Source: Nothophaeocryptopus gaeumannii
Taxonomy: Eukaryota > Ascomycota > Dothideomycetes > Mycosphaerellales > Mycosphaerellaceae
Length of the DNA: 64,000 bases
Direction: 5' to 3'
Assembly (NCBI GenBank): GCA_031771865.1
Contig: JASISA010000025.1
Coordinates: forward strand, 2,852,001-2,916,000
Numbering within the stretch: the first letter of the stretch is position 1; every line of letters starts with the position of its first letter. Below, piece after piece: positions 55,732 to 64,000 of the stretch. A program made the translations under genes and the position numbers. The notes beneath the pieces were generated by a model. That model made no database searches, was not told where the DNA came from, and saw only the letters and a list, made by a program, of their open reading frames with translations.

Positions 55732-56533
55732 GGCCGAAGTGATGCTACGGATATCTGAAGGTCATCGTCGACGTGATAAATACAGTCGTAAGCATGAGAC
55801 CGGAATGAAAGATGTTTCGATGAATGTTCTGGCTGAGCCGGGAGCCCAGGCCAATGTTGTCTTCCCGCGGCGGATATCCTGGTCGTCGTGCCACCATAAC
55901 GGTGTTACTTATATCTCCGAGAGCGAGCGAGTAGCGTTGTTGCCATATCAGTAAATGTACCTCGTGCTGTCCTCTCGAGGCAAGATTTGCACACTGCGAT
56001 GTCACATCCATCGCAGCAGCTTTCTCCCTGGCCTGTCCATAACACTCACCCTCTGCCGTCGACGGACGTGCCTTCACGCCATGCCGGGAACCACGGTCTG
56101 GGCGCAGGGGTCACAGGTCACAGGAACCTTCGGAAGCGATGGCTGGGATGATGTTACACTCAGACTGGCCCTTCTGCCAAGACAGTAATGCGCGAAGACG
56201 GAGTGTCACATGAAAACATGATGGTGATGAAGAAGTCGCCAGAGACGCGAGTGAATGTTCATGTTGTGCTGAGGACGCTTGGGCTCACTGGATTGGCTTC
56301 CATGTTCTTTCCCAGAGCAGACCAAAGCTTGGCGTGATGATGTCAACACCACGGCATAGAAGTAGCATGGACAACATTCCTGATATTCCTTCCTCCAAAC
56401 GCTCTGCAACTTCATCCCATCGACATCAACATTGACACGGACAGTGACATCGCCATCCACAGCGACATCCACAGCGACATCCTACAACATAGCAGCATAC
56501 TGTCGCTATACAGCCCCAGCCAACGACATCGAC
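55732..56533. promoter_or_regulatory. Divergent promoter region, trehalase and Rrt8-like gene
   Basis: About 800 bases between the starts of two divergent genes. A plus-strand stretch with repeated CGACAT/CAGCGACATC (56420-56480) sits in the leader of the Rrt8-like gene. An AGGGG, the core of stress-response elements, occurs near 56105, but one copy is weak evidence. Confidence 0.35.
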
Positions 56534-57438
56534 ATGGCGGACCAGATCAAGGAGACAGCCCGCGGCGAGGTCGCTAAATTGCAGAAACTCACCAGCGACG
56601 GAGTTCGGTCCGGCGCCTACCTCTACCCAATCAAGGTAGCGACAGCAACATTATCCACTGCAGAATAGCACTGACTCATTCATAGGGCTTCGTCTTCTTC
56701 TGGAGCCATCGCTCTCTCTGGAAGCCATTCCTCAGCCGTCTCGCGCCTACCCTGACCCTCGGCATCGGTGTCACTGCTTTCATGTTCGCCTTCACCTATC
56801 TCCCACAGCTGGCCGTGCTGGTCTTCACCAATGGCCCCATTGCCGTCTTCACGACCGTTTTCCTGGTTCTTTCCGAATCGAACACCCTCACCATGGCACT
56901 CTCCAAGGCTTTCCTGGTGGAAGACGCGCTAATCGATACTTTTGATGGCACTCTGGTGGCTAGAGGTCATACCGCGCTCGTGGGGAAGGAACGCCAAGTT
57001 AAGTCCTCGAGCTTCGGAGACTCCATTCAGCGTCTGGGTAAACTGGTCAGCAAGCCGTTTGCTAAGTTCACTCCGAGCGCGCTGATCCGATACCTGATGT
57101 ACCTGCCACTCAACTTCATTCCTGTGGTGGGCACTGCCCTGTTCATTTTGCTCCAAGGTCAGAAGGCAGGACCCGCGGCTCATGCACGATACTTTCAGCT
57201 CAAGGGCATGAACGGGCCCCAACGCGAGAAACATGTACAGAAGCATAAGGGCGCGTACACTGGCTTTGGTGTCCCGGCCGTCCTGCTGGAAATGGTCCCA
57301 CTGGCCGGCATCTTATTCGCATTCACCAACACTTGTGGCGCAGCTTTGTGGGCGGCCGACCTGGAGCAGCATGGCAGCACATCGCCGGAGCTGCAGGATC
57401 AAGCTGGACAAATTGAGAACTCTGCCAAGGCCTCGTAG
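56534..57438 (+). CDS. Rrt8/Lds-like multi-pass membrane protein
   Basis: Exon 1 (56534-56635) and exon 2 (56686-57438) flank a 50-nt intron (branch CTGAC) and give 284 residues. The start MADQIKETARGEVAKLQKLT is amphipathic. Hydrophobic segments follow at ~50-75, ~80-105, ~170-190 and ~225-245, with ALIRYLMYLPLNFIPVVGTA and the stretch ending HARYFQLKGM, as in the yeast Lds1/Lds2/Rrt8 family of lipid-droplet and outer-spore-wall proteins (EI24-like fold). The likely location is lipid droplets or ER. The TAG at 57436-57438 is followed in frame by 121 open codons that look coding (see findings), so the true product may be longer. It is divergent from the trehalase gene. Confidence 0.8.
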
Positions 57439-57864
57439 CAAGGCCTCGCAAATGTTCTTCAAATGCCTCTCAAGTCTGGACAGCAGCAGCTACCGAACGA
57501 TATCTCGTCGAACTTGCAGGTGAGCGCCGTGCAAGCTGAGGACTTTGCCAACAAGGCTCAGCTGCAAAGCGGAGAAAACCTCCCCAAGAATCCACTCAAT
57601 TTGGGAGATCAGCATCAATCTTCTCTTCCATCCGCATCAGATCTAAAGGAGAAGACGGAGAAGGCCGAGAAGGATGCCAAGACCCAGCTTGAGGGCCTCC
57701 AGCACCAAGTCGACTTGCCGAAGATCGACATCCCACGAATCGGCAATGCACCGGACTTGCAGAAACAGGCACAGCAGGCTGGAGACGCCCTCAAGGCACA
57801 GTAGAAGGGCCTCGGGAATCCTTTCAAAATTCCGCTGCCACCTGAGCAACAGCACCGTCAATGA
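57439..57864 (+). other. In-frame coding-like extension behind the Rrt8-like stop
   Basis: In the same frame as the Rrt8-like gene, directly after its TAG, 121 codons stay open to a second TAG (57802-57804), and 19 more to a TGA (57862-57864). The first block is Gln/Lys/Asp-rich with repeated helices (EKTEKAEKDAKTQLEGLQHQ). Both blocks begin with the same motif, QGLANVLQMPL after the first stop and KGLGNPFKIPLP after the second. The first stop context is TAG CAA. Either the protein is read through, or two Gln/Lys-type codons have recently turned into stops, or an intron removes the first stop; I see no good donor just before it. Confidence 0.5.
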
Positions 57865-57903
57865 CTTCCATGGGGGCGTTAGATGTATATTGACAGTGAC
57901 TAC

Positions 57904-59197
57904 CTAGAAAATGACAGCACATCCTAGCATGAATGACACTACGAGAAGGCAGGTTGCCATCCCTCTCCCTCTCATTGGTACGTCCTGCATCGCCGCTGCT
58001 CCAGGTGCTTCCGAGCCGACTTGAGTTGCAACCGGGAGCGAGGCAGTTGGCTTTGTGCCACTCCCAGTCGGCTCCGTCGTGTCAATCCGGGCTTGGTAAG
58101 ATGCTATGGAGAAGTTCATTTGGCTTTCGGAGAAGAATGTTTCAGTCCCAAACTGCACGCTTCCCAGGTAGACGTCATCCGGGACCATCTTCTGATTATT
58201 GAGGAATCCCAACAATGGGGCAAAGTCCAGGTCAAATGCGGTAAGTGTCTGGTTGGCAATCCATGAGAAGACATCCTGTCCGTTACTGTTGGTGCCGTTG
58301 AATAATGTGCTGCTCACAGTCAGCTTGGAACTGTCTCTAGGGAATGTTTAAACTCTCACAACTCTGTCCTATCCAGTCTGACGGTGATAGCAGGATCATT
58401 TGGCTGCTGACTGCCGATCGGCTGCGCAGCGTTCCCAAATTGCCCAACCCACACCATTATTTCATACTTTTGCTCCGACGGCGTCTGGCTCTTCTCAGCA
58501 TCTTCGTCTGCAAACACATCCACGACAACGTTTGCTTGCACGTTGTTGCTCTTAATCTGACTGCCGTCCGGCTCGGTATTTGGATCTCGGGATGCGGTGC
58601 TGTCGCTTTCAATCAACGATGAGGGCGCAAACGACCACTCGGCGGCGACGTGCAAGGATGCAAGTGATTGTATCTTCAATGGCAGATGCGACGACTTGAG
58701 CTCGATGTTCGGATACGCGTGGACAGCTGGGGGATCAGAGGTCCAGTTCCAGAGCGCGTAGACTGCATTCGACGTCTCGGGGCAGTCGGTGCAGACCTAC
58801 AGCCACGGTATCAGCACATCCTGGTCTTATCGCTTTTCGATTCTCCATGGACGGCAGCATAGGAGGAAGGTGTGTCCAGCAACTATTGTCTATCAGTATA
58901 TCAGATGACGAGTACTCACGTAGGTGCAGATTGATCCTGAGTCATCCTCATTCCAGGCGTTGTTGTTGAACATATACCTGTCGTTCAAGACACATTGTCA
59001 GTCGAGTGGATGCATAGTCTGTCGCATTGCTGATCTCACGGCCAGTTTGTGTACGCTGGGATTCGACGTCAGCTCCTGCAAGAACGTTGCATTGCCGTCC
59101 GGAAGTACAACTCACATTCATACTGGTCGCATAGCTCCTGCTGGGACAGAGCGGCTTGCCAGAGGGCAAAAGAAGCGATCGCTGTCCGTATGTGCAT
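57904..59197 (-). CDS. GH12 endoglucanase/xyloglucanase with GPI-type tail
   Basis: Five exons (59197-59116, 59055-59040, 58977-58920, 58796-58383, 58323-57904) give 329 residues with no frame conflict. A signal peptide (RTAIASFALWQAALSQQ) leads into CDQYES and, across the 16-nt exon, YTNWPYMFNNNAWNEDDSGS, the N-terminal GH12 signature. The nucleophile Glu is E164 in KYEIMVW and the acid/base is E251 in GTETF. The last intron (58382-58324) has a GTCAGA donor, less usual; it is chosen because it alone restores LTVSSTLFNGTN-DVFSW of the family. After the catalytic domain come a Ser/Thr/Pro linker and a hydrophobic end (ATCLLVVSFMLGCAVIF), so the enzyme is probably held at the surface by a GPI anchor. 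GH12 enzymes cut beta-1,4-glucan or xyloglucan. Confidence 0.82.
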
Positions 59198-59798
59198 TGT
59201 CGCGGTGCAGATCAACTATCTCGTTTTCGAGAAAGAACATGCTGATTGCTGAAGCACGAAAGTGGTCCTTTCTCGTAGAGGACGGGCGTTCGTGCTACCG
59301 GATCTGCCATTCTGTCGACCCGCATTCGTGTATGCAGCTTTTCACAAGGATGTTGAAAGGCTGCGAAAGCCGAAGCTTGCCTAGCTCTGGGCACTTGGCT
59401 ACGTTTGGACAGAACAGACGTCGGAGTACGCGCTTTTTAGGAGAGCTCATTGTTTCTAGGTCCGCAGCTATTGTGCGACAATCCAGACGTCGTCATGCTT
59501 CAACTATCGAAGCCGCATCGACTCGCCGGCACTGGATCTCCTGCGCTCCGAACCCACCAGGAACGAGAAAGCTCAGTGCGCCATTGCAATCAACCTCGCG
59601 CAAACAAGATGCCAAACGATTCAAAAGACATTCACCATGTGACGCCTCTCGGGAAGAGACAGCGCCACAGCATGCAGGTACGGGCCCTCTCCATTACACG
59701 GCATTCAGCCAACTCTATTTGCGACCTCACTCGGCTCCTCAACTGCATTATCTCCCACAGACCTACGCTGCCCTCTTCCGCATAGCGACATTCGCATG
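59198..59798. other. Intergenic, GH12 promoter side
   Basis: No gene is supported in these 600 bases. A long plus-strand open frame across 58924-59802 is a shadow that overlaps the GH12 exons and has no protein-like composition. Confidence 0.35.
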
Positions 59799-61499
59799 CT
59801 AAGCGAGCTTGGATCGTGTGCTTGCTCTTCCAATACCACTCACCCGGAAACCAAGCTTCTCCATCTCCGCCTGTTCGACAACTCCACGCCTATCGAAGAC
59901 CCACCGCTCCCCACGCATGAGATCACCGACTGCTGCCCAATCGATAGGGTCTTTGGAATGCTGGCTGGGTTTTCGAGAGTTGACGAGGCAATCCTTGCAG
60001 TCCGCAGGACAATCTGGTTCGGCTGCCAGACTATGCAGTTCGCGGTCGGTTGCAGCTACTCGTGAGCTTGCCTTGACAGATTGAAGCGTGGGTACACTTT
60101 CGAAAGCCGAGTCGTGGCGTTCAATGGCTACGTCATGCAGCGCCTTCCGATGGCTGACGGTCTGCTTGGACTGCGGAGATTCAGATGCGCATGGCGGATA
60201 CCGGAACTGATCCCACTCGGTCAGAATGCGGATCGCTGTGGCTGTACTGCAAGCGTCATATGGTTTGTCGCAAACTGAGACAGGTCCAACAGGTTTCAGG
60301 ACAGCGCCAGAGGGAACTGTCTCGGTCAAGGTCGAGGAGAGATTGGCAAGTTCCTCCTCGACGTGGGACCTATCGCACCGCGGATCGTAGATGGCGATCT
60401 CGGACGGACATTCCTGCATCAGCATACGCACAACCTCCGTGGCCTGGGATTCGCGCGTGTCGCCAGTGTCTTTCTTGAACGCGTATCCGAAGAGTGCGAC
60501 TTCTCTTCCCGCGGAGTGATCCGTTGAGCGTCCGCAGGACGCCTTTCATGAACCTTCGGCATTGTCATTCGTTGATCTCGATGATTGAACGCCAATATGT
60601 CGCCACGTCAGGCAATTCCCGACTCTCAGCCAAGTACGACAGACTAAGGATGTCCTTCTTGAAACAGGATCCTCCGAAGCCCAAGCCCGACTTGAAGAAC
60701 TTGGGACCTAGACGAGGATCCATGCCTATGGCTTTGGCGACGTTGTCAACTTCCGCGCCAGTTCCCTCGCAGATGAACACACAGTCGAGATGGGTTCAGT
60801 AGATCTCTGACTGCTGTTCCCTCTGCCAAGAACTCCGGGTTGGAGAGAACCTCGAAATCTACGCCTGGTCGGTAGAAGTCGAAGATTTCTTTGACCATCT
60901 CCGCGGTTCTACAGGGGACTGTGGATTTCTCGATAATGATCGCGCCGGAGTTTGCCACCAGTGCTACAGAACGGGCCGCGCTCTCAAACATGGAGATGTC
61001 GGTGGCCGCTCCAGCCCCAATCCCATTCGTATTGGTCGGCGTGCTGACAGCGAGGAAGATGGCATCGGCTTGAGCAATATGCTCCTCGCAGTCTGTGGAG
61101 AAGAATAAATTTGGCCAGCGAGGTGCGGGTTTCTTCGTGCCATCGCGAGCATAGCGCACGATGTCCTTTAAGCCAGGCTCGTGAGTTGGTAGATGTCAGG
61201 ATTGCCATTTGGCGATTCTTTCCTCGGATTTGTCGACGACTGTTACCCTGATGTGCGGACAGCGGTATGCTACCACCGCAGCTGTAGGGCCACCTGGAAC
61301 CGACGATCAGTCTCTGTGTCTCCAGAGCTTCTTGTTGATACTCACCAACATAGCCAGCGCCGACAAAGACAATGTTGCGGATCGAGCTCGAAGTCTGTGC
61401 CTCAACTTCGTCCTGGTAGGTCTCGAACGAAGTCTGGCTTGATGTTCGGGAGAGAGCCTATGGTGAGCCAGTTGCACTGGTCGACTCTGAGCTACTCAT
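59799..61499 (-). pseudogene. UDP-glucose 6-dehydrogenase, broken and internally deleted
   Basis: The gene would start at ATG 61499 and have a 52-nt intron (61345-61294) just after IRNIVFVGAGYVG, the NAD-binding start. Family motifs continue: HIRVTVVDKSEERIAKW, THEPGLKDIV, AVSTPTNTNGIG, IIEKSTVPCRTAE, EVLSNPEFLAEGTAVRDLLN, then GTGAEVDNVAKAIGMDPR, GFGGSCFKKDILSL with the catalytic Cys, ALFGYAFKKDTGDTRES and GERWVFDRRGVVE. It is broken by TAG 61460-61458, TGA 61198-61196 and a TGA after IINE near 60570, a frame change near 60510, and loss of ~70 residues at ~60784. The lost part is the dimer helix with the catalytic Lys. It cannot make an active enzyme, which would oxidise UDP-glucose to UDP-glucuronate. 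Confidence 0.85.
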
Positions 61500-62663
61500 G
61501 ACGAAGGACGATGGTCAGATACGTAGAAAGATCAACGAGATCAACAAAGTTGGTAACTTGAACTGCTTGGGCGACATGGACGAAGATGATCCCTTTTGAA
61601 GCGAGGTCTCGCTAAATCGCCCGACCTGTGCTATCTTGGGCACAAAGAAGTCTTGCCATGCGCACAAGATCTTGTGTTCTGTCCAAATTGGCTTGTCTTA
61701 CGAAGCACCAATGCAGTAGCTTGGTATCGAAGGGAGTCTGGCGCCGAGGTGTCTGCACGAAACGCCATCGGAAGATGGACTCGTCTCCTCTACATGGCTC
61801 GCTATGAAGAGCGTGTCCTGCTTTCGCCACCGAATACAGATCACCATCACCATTGCCATTGCCGTGGGGCCCCGACGCACTGGAGAACCCGGCTATGTTC
61901 AACCGGAGCAGAGTCCACGCACTCAATCGAGTGGCGATTTAACACAAGGCCAATGCTTTCAATTACAAACTGAATGCGTACACTGCAGTTGCATAGACGA
62001 GAGCGCTACAATGAAGCCGGTCAGAGTCTCTGCGAAGCTTAGCGAGCGTTCGCTAGCACGTGTGAGATGCAAGTACCCGGTGTTGGGAACGTCACACAGC
62101 GTTATCGGAAATTGACCACGTGCATAAGAACAATGCTCGTACTGCATAGCACTCTTCTGCAGTGGTCGCCAGCGCATATACTGCGCAGGCGATGCGCACG
62201 GTTCCTGATTTGAGACCTCGCTCCAAGGAGGCCATGGCTGGTTGGGATACGCATGCGCTCCGTCCTCGTGCATTGTCCAGTACGTTGGGTGCTACTGCAT
62301 CATATTCGTGAACCCCCTCGAATCTACCGCTCTGGACCTCCATACCTGTACGACAGTCGGTGAAATGCTAATCTTGCTTCGCTGGTTTCCCAATATCTGC
62401 AGGCGTGGGCTCCGGAGGTGGCTTGACTGGGCTGGAATATGTTTCTTATCGATGCAATGACATGGAAGAAATGCGGACGAGGAGAAACCGATACGACGCT
62501 GCCATGCGAGGACGCCCGACTACTGTGGCTGTTCGTCTGGAAGCGTGTATCCGTCTCAAGTGACTGACACTTCCTTACCACAGTTGCTTCCTTATAGTGC
62601 CGGGTGAGGTTGAGACAGCATCGTGGGTGCTGAGTGTGAGTCAAGCTCAAAATTCATTTCAAG
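61500..62663. other. Intergenic, nothing recognised
   Basis: More than 1.1 kb with short overlapping frames only. A plus-strand ATCACCATCACCATTGCC run (61840-61862) is low complexity. The right end is the promoter and leader of the GT2 gene. Confidence 0.3.
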
Positions 62664-64000
62664 ATGCCTTCCACCACTACCCAGGCAAACGACTTCGACT
62701 TCGACTTCGACAAGGCTCATGCTGGGTTACCAGCGCTGGAGAACAAGGAGTCGCAGGCGGAAGTCGACCTTGATAAGCTTGCTGAGCAACTCCAGAATCT
62801 TCAGCGGACCTCAAGACATTTCTTCAATCGACACAGTGCGGCTCAGAGCAGTAGTGGGAATAGCGACAGCGGCAGTGTTCGCTCCAGTCGAGGCAATACT
62901 GGCTATGGTGGCGAGACTCCTCCGGCTCTTACGCTGAGTCCTTGCTCGACACCCTCGAATGCCGATGGAGTGAGTGAATTGGTCAAATTGCATCTATCGT
63001 TCTTCCTGACGACTTCTTCCAGCTGCCACGAACACCATCTACACTGTCCCAATTAGCGAATAACTTCCCTTCACCAAAGTCACTTCAGGGAGCAGGCAGA
63101 ATTCGATCTCCAAGCCCGCTTGCAGCAGAGCAGAATACCAGCACACCAGAGTTCCACATACCGCCATCAATTTCTGAAGATGAGAATCGCTCGACTGGTG
63201 GGCAGACACCCAGAGTACGAGCTCAGACAAGAACGCGGCAGTCGTTGGCAGCTTCGGTACACTCAGGCTCTACGCATCCTTCGCGACCAAGATCATCAAG
63301 TCTTTCAGCATTGCCGATTCAAAGTCCAGCTGCAGTAGTCATTCGGAGTTCTTCTTTTTCTGATATTGCGGAGCGAGCAGTCCTCAACAGCTGGTTCCGG
63401 ACTTCAGACCCAGCAAGAGAGCTTGTGGTTCCTGGACCGCCGTCGCCAACCCGGCCGGCAAGTGGGCCAGGCTATCGTCCAGTTCCGCAAGAAGACATCG
63501 ATGTCATCGAGCCTGTCAACGCATCGGCTCATGTCAAGACTGAACGCAAAAAGCTCCAGAAGAAACGCAAACCGGACGGCACGCCCAATGAGAAGTACGA
63601 TGCCCCATCGACCAGCAGTGGAGATTCCAAAGCAAGCATCTGGAGTCGGACGAAAGATTCTTTTGTGGCCACATACTGTCCATCCGAAGCACCACCACTC
63701 ATCCTTCCAACCGGACCGACCGACTTCGAAAAGACACTTTACCTTAGCACCAACCGACTTGGCCTATACTCCTTTGGTGTCTTCTCTTTCCTCAGTCTCA
63801 GCGTCGGCATGTGGCTCTTCGTAATATCGAGTTACATCTTCTACTGGTTCGGAGCTGTTGTCTTCCTCTTGCAGATCTACCTCGTCATATCCTATACCGT
63901 GAGTGTTTGTGGGAAGGATTATGATTATCCGAAACATCAACGTTTGGTGGAGGAGAATCCGATTGATCAAATCACGTGCCCGACTGTGGATGTCTATTTG
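62664..64000 (+). CDS. Cellulose-synthase-like glycosyltransferase, GT2 (partial)
   Basis: Exon 1 (62664-62969) begins MPSTTTQANDFDFDFDKAHA. A 53-nt intron (62970-63022) joins it in frame to exon 2, open from 63023 to the right edge with no stop (428 residues visible). The first ~330 residues are Ser/Pro/Arg-rich and disordered. Then come EKTLYLSTNRLGLYSFGVFS, two hydrophobic helices (SLSVGMWLFVISSYIFYWFG and AVVFLLQIYLVISYTVSVCG) and the start of the catalytic GT-A domain, ITCPTVDVYL, the first beta strand of processive GT2 enzymes. The visible part fits fungal cellulose-synthase-like proteins such as the mixed-linkage glucan synthase Tft1. The D-D-D-QxxRW residues lie outside the window, so activity cannot be judged. 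Confidence 0.8.

Noticed and set aside
58924..59802. 292-codon plus-strand frame
   Set aside because: Overlaps well-supported GH12 exons on the other strand and reads like random sequence.
14141..61499. RIP as the sole cause of the relic genes
   Set aside because: Several stops (Tyr to TAA/TAG, TGG to TGA) and many indels do not fit C-to-T at CpA, and the region is not A/T-rich as RIPed DNA usually is.
1..64000. CRISPR arrays, bacterial operons or prophage
   Set aside because: Introns, codon context and gene families are fungal; no regularly spaced direct repeats were seen.

Overview
This window is nuclear DNA of a filamentous ascomycete (Pezizomycotina). Most genes have none to four GT-AG introns of about 45-90 nt with CTRAY-like branch sites. 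The families are typical of these fungi: Zn2Cys6 regulators, an AcuK/Ert1 regulator, RTA1, an Ash1-type SET protein, GH12, GH37, sedolisin, 2EXR and vanillyl-alcohol oxidase. A dothideomycete host is my inference and is not proven here. Frames were read by hand, and the exon borders given are those that keep the frame open and the family motifs intact.

Layout. 1-9.4 kb: a small mitochondrial-type membrane protein cut by the left edge, an Erf2-like palmitoyltransferase, a complete 500-bp hAT-like MITE, an AcuK/Ert1 carbon regulator, a doubtful SnoaL-like gene and a 2EXR protein. 9.7-12.1 kb: an MFS transporter. 14.1-17.8 kb: two decayed genes, one ALDH-like and one of unknown family. 18.2-25.6 kb: an Ash1-like histone methyltransferase, a GFA enzyme, a secreted sulfatase and an RTA1 exporter. 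26.2-32.4 kb: a Zn2Cys6 regulator, then a head-to-head pair made of a Ser/Thr kinase fused to WD40 repeats and a protein with a HeLo-like N-terminus and a pseudokinase domain. 33.8-44.3 kb: a run of cell-surface genes (Kre9-like, a membrane-anchored catalytically dead aspartic protease, a GPI mannoprotein, a tripeptidyl peptidase). 44.8-53.6 kb: a vanillyl-alcohol oxidase beside a dead aldo-keto reductase, a secreted protein, a GIT1-like permease and a dead alpha/beta hydrolase. 53.7-64 kb: an extracellular trehalase, an Rrt8/Lds-like membrane protein with an in-frame extension behind its stop, a GPI-type GH12 glucanase with a 16-nt exon, a dead UDP-glucose dehydrogenase and a cellulose-synthase-like GT2 gene cut by the right edge.

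The genes do not form one pathway. Themes are the cell surface and polysaccharides (Kre9-like, GPI proteins, GH12, GT2, TPP), carbon use (AcuK/Ert1, trehalase, VAO, permeases) and gene decay: at least five relic genes lie among intact ones. The best candidate for an undescribed system is the kinase-WD40 / HeLo-pseudokinase pair, whose parts recall the RIPK3-MLKL logic of necroptosis. That link is inference from domain layout.
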